DNA of 64,000 nt from CAZSLO01 sp964608025 (GTDB lineage Bacteria; Chloroflexota; Dehalococcoidia; Lucifugimonadales; CAJWER01): the NCBI GenBank assembly GCA_964608025.1, contig CAZSLO010000001.1, positions 1 through 64,000 of the forward strand. The letters run 5' to 3'. The notes under the pieces are model-generated. The model did not search any database. It was given only the letters and a program-made list of their open reading frames with translations, and was not told the origin of the DNA. Made by a program: the position numbers and the translations under genes. Of the stretch, positions 44,282-53,049 are shown piece by piece (the stretch's first letter is position 1; each line of letters opens with the position of its first letter).

Positions 44282-44797
44282 ATGATCGAGGTCGGCCAAC
44301 AGGCACCAGAATTCACTCTGGTAGATCATAATAAGCGATTGGTTTCTCTGAGTCAGTATCGTGGTAAAAAAAACGTCGTCCTTTCATTTTTTGTCTTCGC
44401 TTTCACTGACAACTGAACGAGCCAAATCTCCGAATTTCGAGAGTATAACTCGAAATTCATAGAGAGAGACACCCAGGTGTTGGGTGTGAGTTGTGATCCC
44501 AGGGCAAGCCTTGCTGCTTATACCCTGTCTCTGGGACCATCTACTACTTACCCGATAATATTGTTGAGTGATTTTCACCCTCATGGGCACATGACCAAAA
44601 CTTACGGACTGTTTAACGATGAAAATGGAGCACCGTACCGGGCTGTTGTTATCGTAGACAAAAAAGGGCTAGTCAGATTTGCCAGGACTTACACGAGTGT
44701 CCGGCGCCCTGGCTCAACGAGTCAAGGTGTTACCGATTCAGATCTTAAGGTACTAGAAATACTTGGCGAGATCGATAAAATTAACCTAAATCCTTGA
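44282..44797 (+). CDS. Selenocysteine-containing peroxiredoxin (in-frame UGA read as Sec)
   Basis: A thiol/selenol peroxidase of AhpC/TSA type, about 171 residues if TGA 44414-44416 is decoded as selenocysteine (U45). The N-terminal VGQQAPEFTLVD and the active-site strand VVLSFFVFAFTDN-U-TSQISEFREY place the UGA exactly at the peroxidatic Cys of the T-x-x-C motif; the usual Pro before the motif is Val here. After the UGA the frame continues without a break through VLGVSCDP (Cys71, possible resolving Cys), GLFNDENGAPYRAVVIVD (family Arg) to TGA 44795. Length and motif order fit peroxiredoxins. A strong SECIS-like hairpin follows the UGA, and selB is in this window. Taken as two ORFs it would look like a pseudogene. 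Confidence 0.9.
44427..44465 (+). promoter_or_regulatory. Bacterial SECIS element for UGA 44414-44416
   Basis: Perfect 10-bp stem GAATTTCGAG (44432-44441) and CTCGAAATTC (44449-44458) around the 7-nt loop AGTATAA. A lower 4-bp stem TCTC/GAGA (44427-44430 with 44462-44465) flanks it. The second loop base is G, at 27 nt from the UGA. The bacterial SECIS consensus, as I recall it, needs G in the first two loop positions and about 16-37 nt between UGA and loop, so both rules are met. The stem also encodes conserved peroxiredoxin residues. Confidence 0.85.
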
Positions 44798-44884
44798 GTA
44801 AACTTTTCTTAGATCCGGCTAGCTCTTATGTTTATCTTCATGTTGATATCGATTTGACTGCCCAGATTATTTGCAGGTGGTTTT

Positions 44885-45694
44885 ATGAATGATTCGAAAC
44901 GGCGAAACGTATTTAATCAAGGCGATCAGTGTATGCTTGTCGACAAGCGGGAGCGTCGTTATCTAATCAAGCTTGAAGAATCGTCTTTGTTTAGTACTCA
45001 TCTTGGTGACCTGTCGCATGATGATGTGATAGGTCACCAAGATGGGTCGCGTGTTACCACGTCCCGAGGGCACGTGGTTTTGGCACTTAAGCCAACCATG
45101 GCTGACTATACTCGCCTAATGCCTCGAATAGCCACTGTTATATACCCGAAGGACATAGGCGCTATTTTGGCCTTGGGTGATATTTATCCTGGGCTCAAAA
45201 TAGTTGAAGCTGGATGTGGATCCGGAGCTGTTACCCTTGTTTTGGCCCGAACGGTAGGTGATCAAGGCCAAGTCATCACGTATGACGTACGACAAGATAT
45301 GATCGATCGTGCGAGAGAGAATGTTGCAATTGCTCTACCAGACCACCCTCAACTGCAATTTAAACTTGGCGATGTATCGAAGCAGATTGACGAATCTGAT
45401 GTAGATAGGATATTCCTTGATCTACCAGAGCCATGGGACGTGGTTCCTCATGCAGGGGATGCCTTGGTCCCGGGAGGAATATTTATCAGCTTTGTGCCCA
45501 CGGTGCTTCAGTTCCAAGATTTAACCACAGCCCTTAGGGCCGATCGCAGATTCCAACTCATCGAAACAGTAGAAGTTTTGGTAAGGCCCTGGTCTTCTGG
45601 AAGCCGTAGCGTTCGCCCTGCTCAACGTATGGTTGCTCATACTGGATTTATAACCACGGCGCGAAAGTGTGAGAAGTCCAAACAAGAAGACTAG
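44885..45694 (+). CDS. trmI: tRNA (adenine-58 N1)-methyltransferase TrmI
   Basis: A 269-residue SAM methyltransferase. The N-terminal domain shows FSTHLGDLSHDDVIG. The catalytic domain has the SAM loop VEAGCGSGAVTLVLAR followed by VITYDVRQDMIDRARENV and the motif IFLDLPEPWDVV. These are characteristic of the TrmI family that modifies A58 in the tRNA T-loop. The family works as a homotetramer. The start is ATG 44885. It lies 87 bases after the selenoprotein gene on the same strand and converges on a MidA-like gene with an 18-base gap. Confidence 0.9.
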   Translation: MNDSKRRNVFNQGDQCMLVDKRERRYLIKLEESSLFSTHLGDLSHDDVIGHQDGSRVTTSRGHVVLALKPTMADYTRLMPRIATVIYPKDIGAILALGDIYPGLKIVEAGCGSGAVTLVLARTVGDQGQVITYDVRQDMIDRARENVAIALPDHPQLQFKLGDVSKQIDESDVDRIFLDLPEPWDVVPHAGDALVPGGIFISFVPTVLQFQDLTTALRADRRFQLIETVEVLVRPWSSGSRSVRPAQRMVAHTGFITTARKCEKSKQED

Positions 45695-45711
45695 AGGAAG
45701 TGTGAAGGCTA

Positions 45712-46941
45712 TTAAAAACCTATTGAGTTTTCTGGTTTCCAGACAGTGTGAGGATAGCGACCTTCTAGGAGAGGTACGTGCTCTAGACTGAGAAGGGGAG
45801 GGCTGCCTAGGTCTATAGTATCGAGATCTGGCAGGATTTGCTGAAGACTGTCTATGCCTGTGTTTTTTTCCTGGATTAGAACCTTGAAATTGCCGAGTCC
45901 AGCTGGTTCTATCAGTTGACGCATGGCCATCAGGTTTGAATAGAGCTCGGATTGACTAAGTGATGTTTTACGTAATTCCCTGATCCACATTCCTATGCCG
46001 AGTTTTTGAAGATAATCCGATTGGGTAATTAGGTCGAGGGATTTTATTTGAAATTGTTCTCCTGCGTAAATCACCGAAGAGAAATCAACTTGGCAAGTTA
46101 TGTCTTGGTGTCCAATACGTTTATATAGACAATTTGATTGCACATGGTTGTAGAAAGTTTGCATGGTTCCCCTGTCTCTTTTAGAGGAATATAGCTCATA
46201 CTCAAGATGTCCGTAGTCAATGGTGAGGATGAAACCGCGCATCAATGCTTTAGAAACTTCCTGTATCCAAGGAGATATACCCAAATTAACTTCGCCACGA
46301 AAACCATTTGGGAGAGGTAGAGATAGGCGATCCAAACGAGCCTTTAGAGCAGGGGTAGATGGCTCCCCTGGCTCTTCTACAATATTCCCTCCATTCTCTG
46401 TTACGTAGAGTTCTCTTGGCTTTCCTTCGTCAATTAAAAAACGATGTACGGGGAAAGCATCGATTAGTTCATTAGATATTAAACATCCCACGATATCGTT
46501 GATTGGGATGCCCAGTGCGAAGATATGATCTATTGCCAATGTATTAGGAGGCGCGTTGAATGATCTTTCTATAGTTACATATCTCAGTGTTTCTACGAAA
46601 TCAGATTCTAGACTGGGAAGATAGTTCATTAAATCTGCTGCAAGACGACCAGTGCCTGAACCAGTTTCTATGACGTAAAATCGTTCTGGGTGACCGAGGG
46701 TTTCCCACATCTGTTGAAGTTGTATTGCGATCATAGCACCGAAGACTGGGTGGGCTGCAGGGCTTGTATAATAATCTCCTGCGGCACCAATCGCTCCACC
46801 ATTGGTGTAGTAACCGTCGGTGGGGTGGTAGAGGGCGAGCTCCATGAACTCAGCGAAGGTGATTCTTCCGTACTGAGCAATCTTTGCCCTGATATCTTGC
46901 TCGGCTATAGTGAGGTTCAATTGATTTAGCACAGGTATCAA
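45712..46941 (-). CDS. MidA/NDUFAF7-family SAM-dependent methyltransferase
   Basis: A 409-residue class I methyltransferase-like protein of the DUF185 family: FMELALYHPTDGYY, then GAAGDYYTSPAAHPVFGAMI and VIETGSGTGRLAADLM. In eukaryotes the homologue NDUFAF7 methylates a complex I arginine; the bacterial substrate is unknown. A weakly supported start at TTG 46941 lies 5 bases from a bidirectional hairpin. The C-terminal region (LGIGMWIRELRKT) fits the family. It converges on trmI. Confidence 0.8.
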   Translation of the reverse strand: MIPVLNQLNLTIAEQDIRAKIAQYGRITFAEFMELALYHPTDGYYTNGGAIGAAGDYYTSPAAHPVFGAMIAIQLQQMWETLGHPERFYVIETGSGTGRLAADLMNYLPSLESDFVETLRYVTIERSFNAPPNTLAIDHIFALGIPINDIVGCLISNELIDAFPVHRFLIDEGKPRELYVTENGGNIVEEPGEPSTPALKARLDRLSLPLPNGFRGEVNLGISPWIQEVSKALMRGFILTIDYGHLEYELYSSKRDRGTMQTFYNHVQSNCLYKRIGHQDITCQVDFSSVIYAGEQFQIKSLDLITQSDYLQKLGIGMWIRELRKTSLSQSELYSNLMAMRQLIEPAGLGNFKVLIQEKNTGIDSLQQILPDLDTIDLGSPPLLSLEHVPLLEGRYPHTVWKPENSIGF

Positions 46942-46945
46942 TCAT

Positions 46946-46986
46946 AAGCAAGAAGGACCCCAAGTTAGTCGGGGTCCTTCTTGCTT
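46946..46986 (-). terminator. Strong hairpin terminator downstream of the citrate synthase unit
   Basis: Perfect 16-bp stem AAGCAAGAAGGACCCC (46946-46961) and GGGGTCCTTCTTGCTT (46971-46986), with loop AAGTTAGTC. On the minus strand it follows the 72-aa gene by 32 bases and precedes the MidA start. Placed between the leftward citrate synthase/small gene unit and MidA, it probably ends the former. Confidence 0.82.
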
Positions 46987-47018
46987 AAATTTAGATCCAG
47001 GACGTTTCTTATGCCTAT

Positions 47019-47237
47019 TTACTCCTGGGCTTGTTTTGCCTTTCGTGCTTGGGATCCTGATCTATCCCAACCGGATATAGGCATTGAATTCTTGAACTGG
47101 CTCTTTTTACCACAGGCCAAACAAACCCCTTCACTAGTTGGTCCGTTTGGACTGTCGATAAGCCACTGATGGTTACATTCTTGCACTTCAGATTCGATTT
47201 CAGTCAACTTTTCCCCCTTGTTGTCTGATATTCCCAC
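47019..47237 (-). CDS. Small Zn-ribbon-like protein
   Basis: A 72-residue soluble protein with a C..H..C-x2-C pattern: VQECNHQWLIDSPN, then GVCLACGKKSQF. These residues could coordinate one zinc. The C-terminus is charged (RKAKQAQE). Its ATG 47237 is 24 bases downstream of citrate synthase on the same strand, so it is probably co-transcribed. Function unknown; it may be specific to this lineage. Confidence 0.6.
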   Translation of the reverse strand: MGISDNKGEKLTEIESEVQECNHQWLIDSPNGPTSEGVCLACGKKSQFKNSMPISGWDRSGSQARKAKQAQE

Positions 47238-47261
47238 CGAGATGATTGGATGTAATGGCTA

Positions 47262-48413
47262 TTATTCTCTTTGATCTAATTGTAGGTATTCGAGATCTTC
47301 AGGACCAGAGTAGTATAGCCGTGGTCGAAGAAGGTCTCGAGATGCATATTGTTCTAGTAGATGTAGTGTCCAGCCGGGAATTCGGCCGATAGCGAAGAGT
47401 GGCACGAAGAGGTCCTCCGGAATTTCTAGCAAGGAGTATATTGCTCCAGACCACAAGTCCACATTAGGGTTGATGCCAAGCTTTGCACGCCTCTGCATGG
47501 AGCGGCTATTAGCAACAGCTTCGATGATCGCGTACCATTTAGTCTGTCCTTTACGCTGTCCTAGTGCTTTAGCGTCAGCTTTTAAGTGAACTGAACGTGG
47601 ATCAAGATCCTGATATACAGGGTGTCCGAACCCCGGGATTCTTCCGCGATTGCTAGTCACAGATTCAACATAAGACTCTGCATTCTCCTCGCTACCTACC
47701 TCTTGGACCATCTGCATCACGGCTTCGGCTGCTCCTCCATGTTTTGGGCCTTTGAGAACAGCTACAGCTGACGTCATAGCTGCGTAATAATCTGCTCCTG
47801 TGGAGGCAGCAACACGTGCTGCGAATGTCGAAGCATTGCTTCCGTGTTCTGCGTGAAGCACGAAATCCTTGTCCAAGAGCTTTGCGTCTTGTGGATCAGG
47901 TCGTTCACCGAATAGTAGGTAAAGAAAGCTCGAAGCGTAGTCTAGAGTTTTATCTGGCTGAACTGGGCTCAAGCCGTTTCTTATGCGATGGTGGGCAGCA
48001 ACCATCGATGGCACCGTGGCCGCCATTCGAATTCCCTTGGTGAGTACCTTCTTGGGGGTCACCGCGGTTAGGTCTGGATCTGAAATGGACATGGCAGAAA
48101 CCGCTGCGCGTAAAGCATCCATAGGGTGTGCGTTCTTGTACGTCCCGATGGTTTCTAGGACTGCCTCGGGCAATTCACGGTTAGATTTCAGCGTGGCTTC
48201 AAGTTCTTCCAACTGGGAACGAGTGGGGAGGGATCCGTAAAGTAGTAGATAAATAGTTTCTTGGAAGTTAGAAAACTTTGCGAGATCGTCTATGTTGTAG
48301 CCCCGGTATAGTAGCTTGCCTGGTTTTGGTACGATAAGGCTTGAGGTCGTCCGATCGTAGTAGCCGTTCCTGAGGCCTTTATTTAATTCTACCTTCTTCT
48401 TTTCGACCACCAT
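47262..48413 (-). CDS. Citrate synthase family protein
   Basis: A 383-residue type II-like citrate synthase. Catalytic His in LHAEHGSNAST, second His in IPGFGHPVYQDLDPR and Asp in NPNVDLWSGAIYSLL are all present, together with the RGYNIDDLAKFSNF and GPKHGGAAEAV substrate regions. It could be citrate synthase of the TCA cycle or a 2-methylcitrate synthase; the sequence alone does not decide. The start ATG 48413 opens a leftward unit with the 72-aa Zn protein, divergent from rex. Confidence 0.9.
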   Translation of the reverse strand: MVVEKKKVELNKGLRNGYYDRTTSSLIVPKPGKLLYRGYNIDDLAKFSNFQETIYLLLYGSLPTRSQLEELEATLKSNRELPEAVLETIGTYKNAHPMDALRAAVSAMSISDPDLTAVTPKKVLTKGIRMAATVPSMVAAHHRIRNGLSPVQPDKTLDYASSFLYLLFGERPDPQDAKLLDKDFVLHAEHGSNASTFAARVAASTGADYYAAMTSAVAVLKGPKHGGAAEAVMQMVQEVGSEENAESYVESVTSNRGRIPGFGHPVYQDLDPRSVHLKADAKALGQRKGQTKWYAIIEAVANSRSMQRRAKLGINPNVDLWSGAIYSLLEIPEDLFVPLFAIGRIPGWTLHLLEQYASRDLLRPRLYYSGPEDLEYLQLDQRE

Positions 48414-48704
48414 TTAAGTCGGTCTCCCAGAGCAAATTAAGGCTAGGGCCGAAGTCGTTTTTGTAACCGGGGAATGGACTGATATTAAACCGAAATATAC
48501 CCACTGAATGAGGTGACGTTTATACCCGAAAACAACTACGATCTTATTACTAAATAGCGGAAAATGTCAAGGAAAACTACATGGCTTTTAGTTAGTGCGG
48601 TCGGGGTTTGTAATGGGTTTGATAAAGTTAGGATTCACAATGGGTCTATCGGTCGCTATACTTGGTCATATATGTCCAAGTATCCCAATAAACTGTCAAG
48701 ATTG

Positions 48705-49346
48705 ATGGACTTTTCTGAAGTTCCTGATGTTGTGATAATCCGGCTTCCGATGTACATCCGAGCTTTGTCACAATTGCTTAGCGCCGACGAGGAAGTTGTC
48801 AGTTCAAAGGAACTAGGATTGCTTCTGCAGATGACGCCAGCACAGATTCGCAAGGATCTTAGTTACTTCGGGCGTTTTGGTAAGCAAGGTAGAGGATACA
48901 GTGTTAGATTTCTCCGAGATGAACTACGCCAAATTCTGGGTTTGGACAAGGAGTGGTCAGCTTGCTTGATAGGCGTTGGAAATCTGGGAGAAGCAATTAT
49001 AAATTATCCTGGATTCGCTCCCGAAGGATTTAGGGTAGTTGCAGCTTTCGATAGTGACCCACGGCTTATAGGAACTACTGTTAGAAACATCCCTGTGATG
49101 CCGATGGCACAACTGGATACATTTATCAATGGGGAAGATATTGCGATTGGAATTGTGGCTGTACCGGCCGATGAGGCACAACGCGTTATTAACAGCCTCG
49201 TTATTGCTGGAGTAAAGGGTATATTGAACTATGCACCGGTTGCCCCACATGTGCCACAGGGAGTTGTGATTAGAAATATCGACCCGGTGCTGTCACTTCA
49301 GTCTATGACTTACTATCTGCTCAAAGTGGATATGGAATCGACATAG
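48705..49346 (+). CDS. rex: Redox-sensing transcriptional repressor Rex
   Basis: Rex senses the NADH/NAD+ ratio and represses fermentative and respiratory genes. An N-terminal winged helix (LPMYIRALSQLL, then SSKELGLLLQMTPAQIRKDLSYFGRFGKQGRGY) precedes a Rossmann domain with GVGNLGEAI at about residue 90. About 213 aa from ATG 48705, the usual Rex length. A longer frame reaches 48564, but the family begins near MDFSEVPDVVIIRLP. There is no good ribosome-binding site at any candidate start. I found no Rex operator nearby. It is divergent from citrate synthase. Confidence 0.88.
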   Translation: MDFSEVPDVVIIRLPMYIRALSQLLSADEEVVSSKELGLLLQMTPAQIRKDLSYFGRFGKQGRGYSVRFLRDELRQILGLDKEWSACLIGVGNLGEAIINYPGFAPEGFRVVAAFDSDPRLIGTTVRNIPVMPMAQLDTFINGEDIAIGIVAVPADEAQRVINSLVIAGVKGILNYAPVAPHVPQGVVIRNIDPVLSLQSMTYYLLKVDMEST

Positions 49347-49549
49347 CCAAAGGAATGGTTTCCCAGAATACAAACCCGTAAAGATTTATGCCTGCCGGGT
49401 AAAGTAGATAATCGAAGTACCCGGTTTTGCTATGTAGGTTAAGGTAATTCCCTGATCCTACTTCTACGCATCGAAGATCTAATCCTATAATCCTTGTCGA
49501 TTCTTGTTGACCTATCCAAATCAACGAAACTTCATGTTAGAGTAAAGGA

Positions 49550-49927
49550 ATGTCGCGGTTCATAGTCCATTTTCCTAGTTTAGCGTTGCTCGTTTCTTTG
49601 TTATTGGCTGTTTTGATACCGATAATAGATCACCATTCCGCAGACAATATGCCGGGGCATAAGCATTTATGGTTTGTTTCGGAACATGACCATGGTCACT
49701 ATCATACTCACGAAGGTCCTAGAGTTGAAGGACCGGTCTCCTTGGCTATATTCGATCAAGAATCAACCGCTGCTACCATTAGTTTATCAATGTCAGGCAG
49801 GCTCCTAAATCGGGAATACAGCTCTTTTCATCCGACTTCAGAATTCCCAGTACCTGTTTTCAAACATTGGGTTCTCAAAGAATTGTTTGGAAAACCTCCA
49901 GAGAAACCCCCTCCCTCTTTTATGTGA
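49550..49927 (+). CDS. Exported His-rich protein, metal-binding candidate
   Basis: A 125-residue protein with an N-terminal hydrophobic signal or anchor (SLALLVSLLLAVLIPII), then a His cluster (HHSADNMPGHKH and HDHGHYHTHEG) around residues 28-58. No known domain is evident. The 14 or so closely spaced His, with few Cys, suggest surface Zn, Cu or Ni binding. It is the first gene of a same-strand cluster with the next three genes (49.5-52.9 kb). The start ATG 49550 has AAAGGA just upstream. Function inferred from composition only. Confidence 0.6.
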   Translation: MSRFIVHFPSLALLVSLLLAVLIPIIDHHSADNMPGHKHLWFVSEHDHGHYHTHEGPRVEGPVSLAIFDQESTAATISLSMSGRLLNREYSSFHPTSEFPVPVFKHWVLKELFGKPPEKPPPSFM

Positions 49928-50005
49928 AACACCATATTTTGGCTTAATACACTGGTTCAGGGAAACTTTGTTGTCAAACATCTAAACTGGTGCTCAGGAG
50001 TGGGC

Positions 50006-50569
50006 ATGTATTTTTTCGCAACCCGTTTTAGGATAGCTATATCGTTCATGGTAGCTATACTCGTGCTGGCCTTGTTTTCGACATCGGTATCAGCTAATGG
50101 TCGGGTCACCCGGTTTGATCTCCTGTCGGCGGATCCGTTTTTGATATCTGTTGGTACTATTCCGGAAACGCCAGTAGCTGGCAATTTGCACTTGACAATG
50201 AAAGTCATGGAGAAATCAACCTCGACTTTCGTAATAGACGCGATGGTTATTGTTAGCGGAACGGGACCTTCTGAAAGAGCCACTGGAGTGGGACCAATTG
50301 TTGCAACGAATAATTCGCTAGACCCAACATTTTATGACGTGAATTTTTCTGTCGACGAGATAGGAAAATGGGTTTTTACAATTTCAATAGAGGCGGATCC
50401 CGGAGAAGCTGATGTCATCTTCGAAATTGAAGTTGTGGAGTCTAGTCCTGTTCCAGGGATAATCGCCTTGGCAGTACTCATCACACTGGTAACAATACTA
50501 GGATTATCGATTAGAGCTTTCGTGGTTGAGCAGAAAAAAATCGGTCGAAGAGTATTTCTTAAAAAATAG
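50006..50569 (+). CDS. Exported protein with C-terminal membrane anchor, in metal cluster
   Basis: About 187 residues: signal peptide (FRIAISFMVAILVLALFSTSVSA), a beta-rich exported domain (GRVTRFDLLSADPFLISVGT, VFTISIEADPGE) and a C-terminal transmembrane helix (IIALAVLITLVTILGLSI) with a basic tail. The domain looks immunoglobulin-like or CopC-like in spacing, but I cannot confirm a family. GTG 50000 is in frame; AGGAG 5 bases before ATG 50006 favours the latter. It lies 25 bases before the lipoprotein gene. Confidence 0.6.
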   Translation: MYFFATRFRIAISFMVAILVLALFSTSVSANGRVTRFDLLSADPFLISVGTIPETPVAGNLHLTMKVMEKSTSTFVIDAMVIVSGTGPSERATGVGPIVATNNSLDPTFYDVNFSVDEIGKWVFTISIEADPGEADVIFEIEVVESSPVPGIIALAVLITLVTILGLSIRAFVVEQKKIGRRVFLKK

Positions 50570-50593
50570 ATACTAAGGTGAAAACAGATTGTA

Positions 50594-51367
50594 ATGAGTT
50601 ATATAAAATTCGAACGAAAAGAAAAATGGATATCAGCCTTCGTAGGTATATTAATCTTGATTGCATCGGTATTGGGATGTAGCAATGGAGATATGCCAGA
50701 AGATTTAGAAATTTCCTTGAACATTCAGAATAGGACGATTGACATAGATCCACCAGTTATAAAGGCAAAAGAGGGAGATTCAGTTACACTTTTAATAAAC
50801 GCGGATGAATCAGGTAGTGTCCACCTTCATGGGTATAATATCGAGGTCAATATTGATACCAGCGACATTGCTAAAATAGCATTTGATGCCAATGCAACTG
50901 GTTCCTTCGCGCTGACCTTCCATCCAGGTAGTGATCCACACACCGGCGAACATAATAAACATCAGCATACAGGTGGCCATGGAAATGGAAATAGCCTCCA
51001 CGGACACGCAGAGATATTTGAGTCTGGCACATTGGATCAAGGTGGGAAGTTTAGTTTTGTTTTTGGACAGGATTTGAGTGGAAAGATGGTACCTTTCCAC
51101 AATCATATGAATCATGAAATGGAGGGGTCTGTGATGGTTAGTGACAAAGCTGTACTTTCAAGTCCGGTGAAGATCGAGATCAGAGAAACAGGATTTTCGC
51201 CAGTTCAGGTAACAGTAAAACCCGACACCTCTGTAGAATGGATTAACCTTGGTGAAAAGCGGGCTCGTATTGCGAGTGGACTGGCTCCAACCATGGATGG
51301 TGAGCATCTGGAAAAACATGTAGATCAAGAGATCACTCTTGGATCTGTGGAGATATATCCTCGGTAA
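50594..51367 (+). CDS. Lipoprotein with two cupredoxin-like domains, His-rich
   Basis: A 257-residue lipoprotein (lipobox VLGC near residue 29). Domain 1 resembles a cupredoxin: SVHLHGYNIEV, a His-rich loop (HTGEHNKHQHTGGHG) and PFHNHMNHEMEGSVMV, where the usual copper-site Cys is absent. Domain 2 begins ETGFSPVQVTVKPDTSVEWINLG, the cupredoxin entry strand pattern, and lacks clear ligands at its end. So it could be a metal sponge or transfer protein rather than a classical blue-copper protein. It sits 11 bases before the membrane protein gene. Confidence 0.68.
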   Translation: MSYIKFERKEKWISAFVGILILIASVLGCSNGDMPEDLEISLNIQNRTIDIDPPVIKAKEGDSVTLLINADESGSVHLHGYNIEVNIDTSDIAKIAFDANATGSFALTFHPGSDPHTGEHNKHQHTGGHGNGNSLHGHAEIFESGTLDQGGKFSFVFGQDLSGKMVPFHNHMNHEMEGSVMVSDKAVLSSPVKIEIRETGFSPVQVTVKPDTSVEWINLGEKRARIASGLAPTMDGEHLEKHVDQEITLGSVEIYPR

Positions 51368-51378
51368 ACGGGATTGCG

Positions 51379-52908
51379 ATGAAAAAGGTGTTTGTTGGAA
51401 TCACGCTAGGTGTTCTAGCTAGCCTGGTCACCAGTAGTGCATCCTCACATGGATTTGGAGAGCGATATGATTTGCCTATGCCGCTTAACCTGTTCCTTGT
51501 AGGTGCAGGAGCAACTGTTGCGTTATCTTTCGTAGTCATAGCGATATTTGTGAAGAGTGGATCTGCGGAAATCGGTTATCCTCGTTACAACCTACTTAAA
51601 ATGCCGTTGTTGGGCCCAGTTATGTCCAGTGAGTTATTGATTACTATCATAAGATTACTCTCTGTTTGTATTTTTCTCCTTGTGGTTGCGACTGGCTTAT
51701 TTGGGAACAATACCCCAATAGAGAACCTGTCTCCGACTTTTGTCTGGATCATTTTCTGGGTGGGAATGGGCTACGTGTCGGCTCTCTTTGGTAATGTTTG
51801 GGCCATGATCAACCCATGGAAAATAATCTTCGAATGGTTTGAACGAGTGATGGGTGTTCAGGATGGCGTGATGTTCAGGTACCCAGAGTATTTGGATACT
51901 TGGCCTGCAGTTGTTTTGTTCTTGATATTCGGATGGCTTGAGAACGTCTATCCACAGGCTGCTATTCCGTTGAATCTTTCGGTATTAATTCTACTGTACT
52001 CATCTGTGACGTGGATAGGCATGCTGTTGTTTGGGAAACACACGTGGTTGCGGTATGGTGAATTCTTTTCTGTATTATTCGGATTGTTCGCAAAGTTTTC
52101 CCCGACTGAAGTTCGTTTGAATGGAGATAAGGAATGCCGTAAATGCATTGGATGTAATCTGTCGAGAGCGGCGTGTGTGGACTGCTACGAATGTTTTGAA
52201 AAAGCGGATGAATGGGGTGTTAGGCGGGAATTCAATCTTAGGCCCTATGCCGTTGGACTGGTGTTGGTGAATAACCTATCGATCTCACGATTTGGATTCG
52301 TGATATTAACTCTTGCCTTGGTGACCTTCGATGGCCTGTCTGAAACACCCCTTTGGAGAAGTATACAAAATACATTTTATTCGTCGGCATCTGCATTTGG
52401 CACCGATGGTCTAGGGGTTATCAATACTGCTGGTCTAATAGTTATGCCACTCGCGTTCCTCGGCCTTTATCTTGGTTTCACGTGGGCTACCCGGTTGTTG
52501 TCAAGGGAAGACTCACCAGTTCTACTTGTTGCAAGAGTTTTTGTGATTTCCTTGATTCCGATAGCCTTGGCCTACAATCTAGCGCATTACATTGGATTGT
52601 TTTTGGTACAAGGGCAGTTTTTGATACCCCTCGCATCTGATCCATTTGGCCAAGGCTGGGATATACTCGCTACATCAGGCTATAAGATAAGACTCAATTT
52701 AATTGGTACTAAGGCGATCTGGTATATCTCAGTCATTGCCATAGTTTTAGGCCATATCGTATCGGTTTATGTGGCACATACCTTGTCGTTGGGCAGACAA
52801 GTTAGCCGATCAGATGCGCTCCGTGGGCAGTATCCGATGCTGTTATTAATGGTTATTTACACAGCCATTAGCTTGTGGATCATCGCCCAGCCGATCGTGG
52901 AAAGATAG
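51379..52908 (+). CDS. Polytopic membrane protein with cytoplasmic-like Cys cluster
   Basis: A 509-residue protein with a signal-like N-terminus, SHGFGERYDLPMPLNLF, then roughly ten to twelve transmembrane segments. A hydrophilic loop around residues 252-275 holds CRKCIGCNLSRAACVDCYECF, six Cys suited to an Fe-S cluster or zinc site. Similar SHGFG-type membrane proteins exist in Actinobacteria and Proteobacteria; I remember some carried the label fenitrothion hydrolase, but I am not sure of that. The gene ends the four-gene unit, 11 bases after the lipoprotein gene. Transport or redox function of a metal is the best guess. Confidence 0.62.
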   Translation: MKKVFVGITLGVLASLVTSSASSHGFGERYDLPMPLNLFLVGAGATVALSFVVIAIFVKSGSAEIGYPRYNLLKMPLLGPVMSSELLITIIRLLSVCIFLLVVATGLFGNNTPIENLSPTFVWIIFWVGMGYVSALFGNVWAMINPWKIIFEWFERVMGVQDGVMFRYPEYLDTWPAVVLFLIFGWLENVYPQAAIPLNLSVLILLYSSVTWIGMLLFGKHTWLRYGEFFSVLFGLFAKFSPTEVRLNGDKECRKCIGCNLSRAACVDCYECFEKADEWGVRREFNLRPYAVGLVLVNNLSISRFGFVILTLALVTFDGLSETPLWRSIQNTFYSSASAFGTDGLGVINTAGLIVMPLAFLGLYLGFTWATRLLSREDSPVLLVARVFVISLIPIALAYNLAHYIGLFLVQGQFLIPLASDPFGQGWDILATSGYKIRLNLIGTKAIWYISVIAIVLGHIVSVYVAHTLSLGRQVSRSDALRGQYPMLLLMVIYTAISLWIIAQPIVER

Positions 52909-53049
52909 TAATGATTACTTATATTTCCACGTGTTAGTAGCGCCCAAACATACACTGATTCAAGTAGTGTATTTCTCTTTTGCCGGTAGAGCTAGATATT
53001 CCGCCAAATGATTGGGTATTTACTGTCTAGATTGGTGTCCTTACTTTAA

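Noticed and set aside
44282..44413. Peroxiredoxin read as a pseudogene truncated by a premature TGA
   Set aside because: The TGA replaces exactly the catalytic Cys codon, the frame stays open on both sides and a SECIS-like hairpin follows; one chance nonsense mutation would rarely meet all of these.
48414..48704. Rex operator in the citrate synthase-rex gap
   Set aside because: I searched for TTGTGA-N-TCACAA-type palindromes and found none.
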